From the NCBI RefSeq assembly GCF_963924675.1, contig NC_089230.1:75631223-75695222 (forward strand): DNA of 64,000 nt, read 5' to 3'. Shown piece by piece: positions 47,600 to 58,027 of the stretch. A program made the position numbers and the translations under genes. This DNA is from Phocoena phocoena (lineage: Eukaryota > Chordata > Mammalia > Artiodactyla > Phocoenidae). Position 1 is the stretch's first letter. The number at the start of each line of letters is the position of its first letter. A model generated the notes under the pieces. It was not told where the DNA came from. It worked only from the letters and a program-made list of their open reading frames with translations, and made no database searches.

Positions 47600-47790
47600 A
47601 ATACAGAACCGGGCAAAGTGTCATAGAGGTATGGGCCTGATTGGGATGTGCTTTAGATATGGTGTCAGGTAGACCTCTCTGAGGCCATTGACAGGCCACC
47701 TGACCCCAAACAAATTCCTTCTCCTTTCTAAGTTTCAATTTGATAGTTGTAAAATGAAATAAACTTAGAGAATTATTGTTAGCACACAAC
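47600..47790 (+). repeat. Possible MIR SINE fragment
   Basis: 'ggtgtcaggtagacctctct' and 'ctttctaagtttcaatttga', then 'gttgtaaaatgaaataaact' follow the forward MIR plan with high divergence. Confidence 0.45.
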
Positions 47791-48519
47791 AATCGTATTT
47801 ATCACAAAATAAAGTATTAGCTATTGTGATGGCAATATTAAAGTTTATATCATTCCCCATGCAGAATTTGGGGTTTATCTTTCTCAGCAACTTCTTTTGT
47901 AGATTTCATAAAGTCCTAATCTGAAGAACTCCTCTCTGGACTGAACCAAGAATTCTATCTTTAATTCTATCTTTAGCAAGACAGGTCTGATAGGATGTGC
48001 TAGATGCCACAGCAACATTTTACCACAATGACACCTTGAGGACAGGACAGGAAGTAGTGTTTGCAACTCATTTCCTAAGCAGCACTTTTAAAAGCACGGG
48101 TTGAATGAACAAAGAAGGAAGTACCGATGGGACATCTGTCATCTCTGTTTTCTGTTAAGACCCACCTCCATCCTCTCTTACTTATTTTACTTTGCTAGTT
48201 CTTGCAGGTGAAAATAGTCTCTATCCTTAAGTAGATTAAATAACTCTCTTAAATTTAAAAAATAGTAACAAAAGACTTATTAGTTAAGGGTTTCCAGATA
48301 CTTCCAGCTAAGGTACTATGTAATCAAAATAGGAAAAAGAAATTTAGACAGTGTTGAAATTATTAAATAGATATATGTTTGCGGTAGGCGATTAAATTTT
48401 TAATATCATCCTCATGAAAGAAAGAAGAGTAGTCCTCTAGGTAAACCATTCTATGCATCTGTATATAGGATGACAGGCACTCTAGAAAATCCCTAGTTTA
48501 AAAAATAATAACTTGGAAA
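47791..48519. other. Unassigned sequence
   Basis: A 16-bp imperfect repeat (TCTATCTTTAATTCTATCTTTA) lies near 47953-47974. Otherwise nothing recognised. Confidence 0.4.
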
Positions 48520-48760
48520 TTAATAATACTGAACACATATAACTTACCAAGTAACAGGAAGTCTTCAATACTTTACATTAATTAACCATGAAGTGGATAC
48601 TATTATTATCTTCACTTTATTAACTGAGAAAACAAACAGAATAGTAACTAACTGGTTCAAATTCAGGCAGCTAGAAAGTGGCAGAGAAGAGACTGATTCA
48701 AACCCAGGCAATTTGGCTCCTGAGCCCATGAATTTATCTCCTATACTATTCTGCCTCCTA
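48520..48760 (-). repeat. MIR SINE, nearly full length
   Basis: Reverse MIR: 'ggatactattattatcttca' (48595-48614), 'ctgagaaaacaaacagaata', 'agaaagtggcagagaagaga' (48672-48691), 'ttcaaacccaggcaatttgg' (48696-48715), head to 48755. Confidence 0.8.
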
Positions 48761-49767
48761 AAAGCAAATAGCTTCGATATTCATTTCAAGTCTCAGGGTT
48801 ATACAGATCACAGGACTTCTACAACTGGTAATAATATTTAGGATTTGGGTCTGAAAAAACTCCAAAAACAACTGGTATCAATTTATTACTTTCATGGACA
48901 ATAAAACAAGCACTTAAAAATAAATGCTTCTAGTCTCTCAAAAAGACCTTTATATGCGGCCTCAATTTTGCTTTTTGTTTTGTCTTAACATGTCATATGT
49001 ATAAACAAATTGCATCGCACCATAAATAAATTGCCTCAGAATTGTTTGAAGGTGGGCTTTATTAAAAGCATCAGGTAACAGTGTTTCTGTTATGCTGCTT
49101 GTACTTGGAATTACTGGGTTGGGGAGGGAAGGAACGATGATGTGAGGTCAAGAGAAATACAACGGAGGAGAAAATTAACATTTACCCATGAAGTACAAAA
49201 CTAGACTTCAAGACACATAAAAAGGAGAAAAAGCTATTCATGGCAAAGATAGGATGAGGGAAGAAATACAGAGAAAGAGTTCACAGAAATATAGGAAACT
49301 GAGCTATTATTGAAAAAAGGTTCAGAAACTACAGTTTGCTTTTTATTCCAGAATTTGCTATGCTTAATCGTATATAGCTTTGAGGCACTATAATCTGCAT
49401 AAACGACTAAGCAACGCTGCAGACCTCTACTCAGTCGTTATGTTATACAAATCTTTGGGATGTAAAGTAGGATTGGAATGACAATTCATCGTTTTAACAA
49501 ATCCTTTTCAGCATTTCTGGGGAAAGCAGATATGCTGGCGTACTCTATTAAAATGATAAATTCTTTATATAAGTATTTTAGGAAAAGGAATAAAAACTGG
49601 TCCATTTGAAAAATACTTCTGCATAAAACAGCAAATTTAATGTTGTGTAAATATCACTGAAAGGAAAGATTTCTGCTGCAAGGAGAGCAATTCTGATGAC
49701 TTTGGAGAAATTACCTTTGAGAAAGTCACTCTGAAGTTAACTATTGGGGATCTTTCTGTTATTTGAG
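48761..49767. other. Unassigned AT-rich sequence
   Basis: Nothing recognised before the open frame at 49768. Confidence 0.4.
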
Positions 49768-50148
49768 ATGTTAGCACCCAAATGGTTTGAAGAAATTGCA
49801 AGGTTGAAAGAAACTACAGAGAAAGTTCCAATTCAGTTAGAAGAAGAAAAAAATGAAGCATGGAAGGGGAGAATAGCAAATATTCCAAAAGAAGAACACT
49901 TTCTTCCAAGCTTAGTGGCCAAAGCTAACTTGGCTCCCAAGACCACTCAGGCATGTGACCTGTGGCACCCCTATAGTACTTATACTTTTACAGGATTATC
50001 CAAGCAGTTTCAATGCTATGACCATCCTGGACAATCTACAGATGTCTGGTTGCCTAAAATTAACCCCAAATTAAGTACGAAGGTTTCAGTCCCTACTATT
50101 TTTCCATTGTTGCCAAATTCTTATATGTTTATTGCAAAATGTTTGTAA
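49768..50148 (+). other. Uncharacterised open frame, 126 codons plus stop
   Basis: The first ATG is at 49768 and the stop TAA ends at 50148; an in-frame TAA lies upstream at 49738-49740. The predicted protein has a charged helical N-terminal third (containing 'EEIARLKETTEKVPIQLEEE'), then a Lys/Pro-rich part and an aromatic part (containing 'DLWHPYSTYTFTGLSKQ'). I do not recognise the family. It does not overlap any repeat I see, unlike nearly every other long frame here. The ATG directly follows 'tctgttatttgag', which could be a splice acceptor. It may be a terminal exon, a retrocopy piece, or chance. Confidence 0.25.
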
Positions 50149-50299
50149 AGAATGGAAAATATATGATAAACCAGACAAACATCTATCCTCCTCTCCCCAG
50201 ACATAAATAAAATGAACTATTCCGCTCCGAAAAATGCGCAATGCATTTGTCTTACCTGAGATCACACAAAATGAAAACAGTGAAATGATTTTTCTACAT
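50149..50299. other. Unassigned sequence
   Basis: Sequence immediately 3' of the open frame. No clear AATAAA followed by an A-tail is seen, though 'aaataaaatg' occurs at about 50206. Confidence 0.4.
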
Positions 50300-50480
50300 C
50301 ATTTAATTCCTTTTTATTGATCATTTTAATGACTGAATGACATCTCATGGTCTTCTAATAGGAAAGCTTTGATTATTTCCAGTTTTTGACTATAACATAA
50401 TATTGTGGAGAACATATTTTCTGCATTGATTTATTTCCTTTGAATAGATTTCTAAAAGGGAGAAAAATGCCTATTCATTA
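50300..50480 (-). repeat. Possible ancient L1 3' region (reverse)
   Basis: 'gactgaatgacatctcatgg', 'ttgattatttccagtttttg', 'gtggagaacatattttctgc' (50331-50424) resembles the reversed L1 3' ORF2 region at high divergence. Confidence 0.45.
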
Positions 50481-50888
50481 ACTTCATGACATCATCCCTT
50501 TTAAAATCTTATATTGATGAGTTAATGTATGTCTTCAAATACCTTTTCAAGAGGGTGTAGTTAGTGTATTTCTGGAGCCTATGAGTATCTGACAGTGTTT
50601 CTTTGTTGCCTTCACACATGAATGACTGTAGATTGTTACACAGTTCTCTGATATTTACTGTTGGAGTGGTGAATTTTGATGTCAGCCCCAGTTTTACATC
50701 AAGATGCCTGTAGAAGCTTTATTTTTTTCTTTTAATCCTTGTCAACTCAAAATGTTACAAGGCAGGGATAGGTCTACCTCCATTGTTTCTCCCCACAACC
50801 CCCACCCCTGGAATTCAGCATGCCCTTAGGGCTTTTACACTTAAAAAAAAAAAAAAGCATCTGCTTCAAGCAAATCTTTCATGATGCC

Positions 50889-50889
50889 T

Positions 50890-50930
<41 letters not shown>

Positions 50931-50939
50931 TTCTCTCTC
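50889..50939. repeat. (CT)n microsatellite
   Basis: A CT/CTTT tract of about 50 bp. The Arg/Glu-repeat frame on the other strand is an artefact of it. Confidence 0.97.
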
Positions 50940-51224
50940 GCTCAAACGTGACTACTTCCTCAGAAGTACATATAATTCTCAGGCTGGATTTCCATTCTCT
51001 GTCCTCTGCATCTATCATCATGTCCCTTAATATTTTATCTTTTTGCTTTGTGGTAATAGTTTCAAGGAGTCTCCACATCACTGATTCAGATTTTTAACAT
51101 TATCAATTTTGCCTTTGTTACCTCCATTGCAAGTGTTAATTCATATAAATTAATTCCACTCTTGCTTTTTTTTTTTTTTTTTTTTAGTTTTCTTGGACTC
51201 TTCCTTATACCACAAATTTCACTG

Positions 51225-51490
51225 TAATGTAGTAGATAGGCATGCAGGTTCTGTAATCACACTATATGTATTGTAATCTAAGCTCTACCACTTTCTTGCT
51301 ATATGACCATGGGAAAAGCTTTTTATATTTCTAAAATTCATTGAAAAGAGAATAATAATGGTAACTTCCTAACAAATTTGTTGTGAAGATTAAATGAAAT
51401 AACCTATAGAGAGTGCTTAATCTAATGTCTGGCACATAACAAATAAGCAGTTAGCAAATACTAGGTCTTATCACAGTCATTATCATTATC
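51225..51490 (+). repeat. MIR SINE, nearly full length
   Basis: Forward MIR: 'gtagtagataggcatgcagg' (51228-51247), 'ctctaccactttcttgctat' (51283-51302), 'gttgtgaagattaaatgaaa' (51381-51400), 'tgtctggcacataacaaata' (51426-51445). Confidence 0.78.
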
Positions 51491-52386
51491 GTCATCTCAG
51501 AGGATTCTCTTTTTAAGGACTTCTTCTATTTCTCCCCAAGAGTACGGATCACAACACAGTGATTCTACAATGCTCTTATTCCTCTTGTTTTAAGCCTATG
51601 CCGGTTGCAAAATCCCAACAAAGAGATTGGTTTATAGCCTTTAAACCTGGAGTGTCTCCACCTCTCCATCTCAATTTGCCGGGTTTTGAGTAAAATGAGT
51701 CCACCTGACTTGTTTCACGTCTCAGGAGTTTACTCTGGAGAAAACACGTTCCTGTGGCTACCACCAAAAATGAACACAAAGATTCGAATAAGTTACAATC
51801 ACACCCTTTTACCAAAATGTATTCAATAGAGTCACAAGCAGTATATAGAATTTTTAAAAGTTCACCTTGACACTTTTTATCAGAGAGTGGATTTTTAAAA
51901 TGTACATAGTGTGTTATTTCATTCAGCTACTACTTAGCATTCGCTATGTGCCAACCTGTTAAACGAGCTTTCTGCCTTCACTAATCTTTTTTGTTCTCAA
52001 CCCTTCCTGGGCTATAAACTTCCTGAGAGGCTTTAAATCACGTGGCTGGCCACCACGATATGAAGTGAGTCACTTATGTTTTTCTAAACTTTGCTTCACC
52101 TGATTCAATCAGCGATATGTACTATTTTTTAGGGAGAGAAGAATCTCACCATTCAATTGATTTATCAATGATAACACTTCAAAGAGAAGCAATAACCAGA
52201 GACTAATAAAACAAACTATACTTCTGAAGCTAAGCAAGTGTACATATCCTTACTTTTGAATGACAGAGAAACAGACTTGAAAAGTGATGAGGTAAAGGAA
52301 AAACAGACCACAAAGAGTACAGTCTTCAAATGAAATTTAAGGAGTTGACAAAAAGATGACTACTCCAACAGTCATCATTAGATGAT
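51491..52386. other. Unassigned sequence
   Basis: A weak reversed L2-like patch ('ttcgctatgtgcca') lies near 51941-51954. No gene recognised. Confidence 0.4.
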
Positions 52387-52401
52387 AAAAACTAAAATCA
52401 A

Positions 52402-52608
52402 GGGCTTCCCTGGTGGCGCAGTGGTTGAGAGTCCGCCTGCCAATGCAGGGGACACGGGTACGTGCCCCAGTCCGGGAAGATCCCACATGCCGCGGAGAGG
52501 CTGGGCCCGTGAACCATGGCTGCTGAGCCTGCGTGTCCAGAGCCTGTGCTCCGCAACGGGAGAGGCCACAGCAGTGAGAGGCCTGCGCACCGCAAAACAA
52601 AAAAACAA
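52402..52608 (+). mobile_element. CHR-type SINE with 15-bp TSD
   Basis: Full-length copy with TSD AAAAACTAAAATCAA at 52387-52401 and 52609-52623. Its tail is an A-rich C-interrupted run. CpG decay is slightly more advanced than in the 32.9-kb copy (for example TGCGTGTCCAG in the body). Confidence 0.97.
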
Positions 52609-52623
52609 AAAAACTAAAATCAA

Positions 52624-53394
52624 CTAGAAGATAATACTTATTTTCAAGACCTCAAAGTCTAAAACCCCTCTAAAATGAGTGAATGTCTAGGATCCAAAAA
52701 TAGGTTAAGTTTGCAATAATTCTGCTTTAAACGTTGTCAGCAACAAGGCAGAAAAATCTCACAAGCACCTTATGAAATATTCTGAGGTCATTTCAGCATC
52801 CTTGTTTCCCTCAGTCCATAGTCAAATTTGTAAATCACTTTTCTCAATGAGAGAAGTCCTCTGAGTAGAGTACATGAAGAAGAACCATTTCTAATGAGAG
52901 CAAAGAAAATTCTTACGGGAAATCTGCTGGCAGTATGTTCACAATTTAAAATGTTCCACCTAGGAATCAAGGCAAATGTCATATAATCATGGAATGTGAG
53001 AACCTAAAGTTTCCTTTTTAAAGCCTAATCTTTTAATTTTGTACATGGAGAGCCTGAAGTAGCCAGGTATAATAATGCTCCTTACTTAAGGTTCCTCACA
53101 TTTTGAATGGACCAGAGCACTACACAGTGTTTTCAAGACTGCAAAATCCAGACTGCAACTCAAGCCACAACACAAGCATACATGATCAACAGAAGCCCAT
53201 ACATCTACATGGCCTGTGGTAAAAGCCCTCGATTAAATTACTAGAACCAGTTCTAGAACAGATGCTGGTAGAGAGAGGGCTTCAGGATAAACTGAAAATT
53301 TTATATTGTTCCAGGATCTTCTGTAAATAAATATGATTCTTAAAAACAGAGAATACTCTTAATAAGTTTATCTAAACATATTTATGTCAGTTAT
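52624..53394. other. Unassigned sequence
   Basis: Nothing recognised. Confidence 0.4.
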
Positions 53395-53760
53395 CTCCAA
53401 CTCAGGCTTCTCCCCAGTAATTCACACTTGCAAATCCCAATTCCTCCTCAACTGCTCTTAATATGTCCTCCCCTCCTTCAGGTGTTTGCTCTCTTGGTAC
53501 CTTCTCAGGCCTTCCCTGACTGTCCTTCCAAAAATCTCAACACACCACCTGACTCTCCACCTTCCACCTCAAATTTATTTTCCTCCAAATTACTCATCGT
53601 GACGTAACACACTGTATATTTTACTTACTTAATTTGTATATTATCTCTTCTCCAAACTGTACTCCTGCACCTAGTATCAGTTCTGCTATCAATATGAAAT
53701 ATTTCTGAATAAACATATGAATATTTTTAATAAACTCATGAATGAATGAATGAATGAATT
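53395..53760 (+). repeat. L2 LINE 3' end
   Basis: Long L2 terminus: 'cttctcaggccttccctgac' (53501-53520), a pyrimidine-rich middle, 'aatatgaaatatttctgaat' then a terminal (AATG)n at 53738-53759, which is typical of the L2 end. Confidence 0.72.
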
Positions 53761-54098
53761 TCCAAGAATCTTATACATTTACAAGAGTCTTTTCTGCCAC
53801 TATCTTTTGAAAGATTCTTCATGAATATTAGTTGATCTGATTCTCTGAAGTAGGACTGAAGCATTTTTTCTTGATTGACCTCATTACACAAAGTGATATC
53901 ACTGTGTAAATTGAAATATAGTACATAGCTATACTACATGATCACATCATGAATTGAGCCCTTAAAGGAAAGGAAAAGAATCTTCTCTTGATATAGAATA
54001 CATCATTTACAGGATGGTTCTAGTCCTTTCCCTATTTGATGTCAGTCTAAACAAACAATCTATCTTTAAATTAAGACACTATTACCCAACCCATGACT
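53761..54098. other. Unassigned AT-rich spacer
   Basis: Nothing recognised. Confidence 0.4.
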
Positions 54099-54107
54099 TT
54101 ATTCTTT

Positions 54108-54323
54108 TTTTTTTTTTTTTTTTTTTTTTTGCGGTACGCGGGCCTCTCACTGTTGTGGCCTCTCCCGTTGCGGAGCACAGGCTCCGGACACACAGGCTCA
54201 GTGGCCATGGCTCACGGGCCCAGCCGCTCCGTGGCATGTGGGATCTTCCCGGACCGGAGCACGAACCCATGTCCCCTGCATTGGCAGGCGGACTCCCAAC
54301 CACTGCGCCACCAGGGAAGCCCG
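54108..54323 (-). mobile_element. CHR-type SINE with about 9-bp TSD
   Basis: The reverse-strand copy has a T-run of about 26 nt, then GCGGTACGCGGGCC, ending at GGGAAGCCC. TSD TTATTCTTT at 54099-54107 and 54324-54332. The overlapping 120-131 codon frames are SINE-derived. Confidence 0.94.
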
Positions 54324-54332
54324 TTATTCTTT

Positions 54333-55204
54333 ATTCTTACACTACAGCTAAGATTATCTTCAAAGCATCAAAACGTATTTGAAGAGGTGGGACATGTAGA
54401 AGTGTTGCATCCCATGACAGCATACAACGTTTTTGTCATTGCTTTACTCATTAAAAGCCACAAGGAAACAACAGGAAAACAAAAGTGACTCCCTAAAAGT
54501 AACATCACTTGATCTAAATATCCATTCCTTCTCTTTATTCATGTTAGAATTTCACATTTTAATTCTAATTCACAGAAACTTTAATATTCTGGGACTCAGA
54601 AGATTAAATATAAAATTTCTCATAGTATTCTACGCCTCACTTCAAGGTTTTGCCTCAACTGGCCAAGCTAAACTACTGGTTAAACTCCTGACATGAAGTG
54701 AGATTGTTGCGTTCAGCCTGGTCCTAAGAGAGCAGTACCACAATGTAAACCACTGTACTTTTTTTTTATCCTGAGAAAAAAAAAAAAGGGGGGTTTGTGC
54801 AAGGTCTTTCTGACTAATGAAAAATAACTGAGAAGGCACTAACTATTGATGGATGTTTCTCCCTCGAGCACAGCTCACTATTTCTGGATCTTTAATACGA
54901 AAAGTGTACTCTTTCTCTTATTTGAAGGAAGATATTTGGTGTTCCATTCTGTGAAATCTGATTTGAAATGGAGAAACTCTCAGACGTATGCAGTTTTAAA
55001 AAATATGGGAAACCCTTCAGAGGTTCATAGCTGGGATCATATGGGAAGACTGGAATGAGGTCCGAGTGAGGGGAATTAGAATCAGCCCTATGTGAATACG
55101 TATGATGTGTATATGCAGATATTGGATGTGTGTGTTTTGTATATGTATGCATGTGTGCATGTTAAAGAAAGAGATCCACGACTGGCACAGAGAAGTGCTG
55201 TTGG
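54333..55204. other. Unassigned sequence
   Basis: Homopolymer patches lie at 54761-54790. A TG-alternating patch occurs at 55093-55163. No gene recognised. Confidence 0.4.
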
Positions 55205-55345
55205 AAACTCCAATCCAAAAAGGTATCATTTAGTGAGCGCTTATTCTGGACCAGACAAGGCAAAGTACTTTATGTACACGATCTCATTCAAGGCTCACAC
55301 TATATCTTTGAGTGGGTTGATACTATCCATTTTACACATGAGATT
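55205..55345 (-). repeat. MIR SINE, part 1 (split by an LTR)
   Basis: 'gcttattctggaccagacaa' and 'ctatccattttacacatgag' (55240-55342) are the reverse MIR. Its sequence resumes at 55809 after the LTR and its 5-bp duplication. Confidence 0.65.
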
Positions 55346-55803
55346 TGTGTTCGGTTCCTAGGGCTGCTGTAACAAAGTATCACAAACTTGGCAGCTTAAA
55401 ATAACAGTAATTTTTTCTTTCACAGTTCTGGAGGCTACAAGTCTGAATCATGGAGTCTGTAGGGTCATGTCTCTCTCCAGGCTCTTGGGGAGGGTCTGTT
55501 CCATGACTCTCTTCTAGCTTCTGGTGGTTGCTAGAAATCCTTAGCTTTCCTTGGCTTGTAGATGCATCATGTGTGCCTGTCTTCACATATTCACATATTC
55601 TTCTCTCTTTGCATGTGTCTCCTTGTCTCTTCTCTTCTAATAAGGACATTAGTCACATTGTATTTAGAGTCCACCCTACTCCAGGATGACTTCATCTCAA
55701 GTAATTACATCTGCAAAGACCTTATTTCCAAACAAGATCACATTCTGAGTTTCCAGGAAGCACATGAATTTTGCAGGGAGGGGACACAATTCAGCCCAAT
55801 ACA
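55346..55803 (-). mobile_element. MLT1-type (MaLR) solo LTR inserted in a MIR
   Basis: It starts 'tgtgttcggttcctagggct', passes 'cacagttctggaggctacaa' (55421-55440) and 'attacatctgcaaagacctt' (55703-55722), and ends 'cagcccaataca'. A perfect 5-bp duplication AGATT at 55341-55345 and 55804-55808 fits ERVL/MaLR integration. It is ancient and non-coding. Confidence 0.87.
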
Positions 55804-55808
55804 AGATT

Positions 55809-55832
55809 ACTGAGACCCATAAAGACCTCAGG
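55809..55832 (-). repeat. MIR SINE, part 2
   Basis: 'actgagacccataaagacct' continues the MIR core text that stops at 55345, confirming that the LTR interrupted it. Confidence 0.6.
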
Positions 55833-56289
55833 TACTAGAACTATCTATTTTAAAATATAATATAAATATGTTTAATAGTTAAAACATTAAAATGTGGGGT
55901 TCATTTATGACTTGAACAAAAGAGATTATTAAAAGTGGAAGGGCTTATCTTGAAAAATAAAAACAAAACTTCTTTAGAAATAGAAACTATAACAGCTTAT
56001 ATAAAATACTCAGTGTATAACACAGACAAAAATGAAGTTAATTTACTAGAATGTTTATCTGAAACTTTCTAGAACGTAGCACATATAAACAGACAAATGT
56101 AAAATATGATAATGTGGCTAAGAGACATGGGGCACAAAGTAAGAAGATCCAACATCTATTTACGTATAAACGGAAAAGGAGAAAGAAAATTAAATGCAAG
56201 AAACATTTGAAAGGATAACAGGTAAGAAATTTACACAACTAATAATTAGTTAATAGCTATAGGAAGGTTAATGAATCTCAAGTAAGATA
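55833..56289. other. Unassigned AT-rich sequence
   Basis: Nothing recognised before the L1. Confidence 0.4.
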
Positions 56290-57810
56290 AATAGAGAGAG
56301 GGTCTAAATCAATAAAATCAGAAATGAAAAAAGAGAAGTTACAACTGACACCACAGAAATATACAGGATCTTAAGAGGTTACTATGGACAAGCATATGCC
56401 AACAAATTAGACAAACTAGAAGAAATGGATAAATTCCTAGAAACATACAATCTTCCAAGATTGAATCAAGAAATCTGAACAAATTACTAGTAGTGAAATT
56501 AAATCAGTAATCAAAAGACTACCAATAATCAAGTGAATTCTACCAAACATTTAAAGAAGAATTAATACTTATCCTCCCCAAACTATTTTGAAAAATTGAA
56601 GAAGGAACACTCCCAAGTTTGTTCTATAAGGCCAGCATTACCCTAATACCAAAACCAGACAAAGACACTAAGAAGAAAGATAATTACAGGCCAATAACCA
56701 TGATGAATACAGATGAAAAACTGTCAACAAAATATTAGCAAACTAAATAAAACAAAACATTAAAAGGGTCATACACCATGATCAAGTGAGATTTATCCCA
56801 GAGATGCAAGGATGGTTCAATATCCACAAATCAGTCAGTGTGATATACCATATTAACAAGACGAAAGATAAAGATTGTATGAACACCTCAATAGATACAG
56901 GAAAAAGCACTAGACAAAATCCAACATCCATTTATAATAAAAATTCTCAACAAAGTGGGTATACAGGGAACATGTCTTAACATAATAAAGGCCATATATG
57001 ACAAACCCACAGGTAACACCATACTCAATGGAGAAAAGCTGAAAGCTTTTTCTCTAAGGTAAGAAAAAGACATGGATGCCCATGCTCACCACTTTTATTC
57101 AACACAGTATTGGAAGTCCTAGCCATAGCAATTAGAGAAGAAAAAGAGATAAAAGTCATCCAAATTGGAAAGGAAGAAGTAAAACTGTCATACTTGCAGA
57201 TGACATGATACTATATATAGAAAACCCTAAAGATTCCACAAGAAAAAACCTATTAGAAATAATTCAGTAAAGCTTCAGTATACAAAATTAATGTACAGAA
57301 ATCTGTTGTATTTCTATACATTAATAACAAACTAGAAGAAAGTGAAATTAAGAAAACAATCCCATTTTCAATTATATCAAAAAGAATTAAATGTCTAGGA
57401 ATAAATTTAACCAAAGAGGTGAAAGACTTGTACTTTGAGAACTATGACATTGATGAAAGAAACTGAGGACAATACAAATAAATGGTAAGATATACTGTGC
57501 TCATGGATTGGAAGAGTTAATATTTTTAAAATGTCCATACTACCCAAAGCAATCTACAAATTCAATGTTATCCCTGTCAAAATACCAATGGCGTTTTTCA
57601 TATAGCTAGAACAAAGACTTCTAAAATTTGTGTGGAAACACAAGACTCGAAATAGCTAAGCAAACTTGAGAAAGAAGAACAAAACTGGAGGCATCACACA
57701 TCCTGACTTCAAACTATACTACAAATTTATAGTGATCAAAACAGTATGGTACTGGCACAAAAATAGACCCATTGATTAATGGAAGAGAATAGAGAGCTTA
57801 GAAATAAGCT
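56290..57810 (+). mobile_element. LINE-1 ORF2 part 1 (before the retrocopy insertion)
   Basis: L1 ORF2 text runs from 'aatcaataaaatcagaaatg' (56308) through the RT region: 'acaggccaataaccatgat' near 56685, 'catgatcaagtgagatttat' near 56777, and 'gcagatgacatgatactata' near 57196. Stops and small indels break the frame, including an apparent single-base loss just before the catalytic ADD codons. The endonuclease is absent through 5' truncation. Confidence 0.93.
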
Positions 57811-58027
57811 GCTTGAAAACCATTTTCATTTTAACTTTTATAGTGAGAAAACTTTAAAATGTACTAGCAATTTTTATCTGCCTCTGCATAAGTCATGTAA
57901 TCTTTGATGGGAACCTTCAGTACGAGGGCATGGGCATCCAGTCAGTCAGAATCTGAGCTAAGTCTATATGTCATAGTTTACATCCTTTATCATAAAAATA
58001 AATTCACGACAAATACTGAAAAAAAAA
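57811..58027 (+). mobile_element. Probable retrocopy of an mRNA 3' end inserted in L1
   Basis: A 217-bp segment unlike L1 sits exactly where L1 text breaks off and resumes. It ends with AATAAA (57997-58002), about 16 bp of spacer and a run of nine A, the layout of a polyadenylated transcript. The flanks are a near-perfect duplication of L1 sequence, GAAATAAGCT (57801-57810) and GAAGTAAGCT (58028-58037). I infer L1-mediated insertion of a 5'-truncated cDNA. The parent gene is not identifiable by eye, and an unknown short retroposon is the alternative. Confidence 0.7.

Noticed and set aside
50866..51081. A frame with Arg/Glu dipeptide repeats, at first sight an RE-rich domain
   Set aside because: It is the antisense reading of the (CT)n microsatellite.
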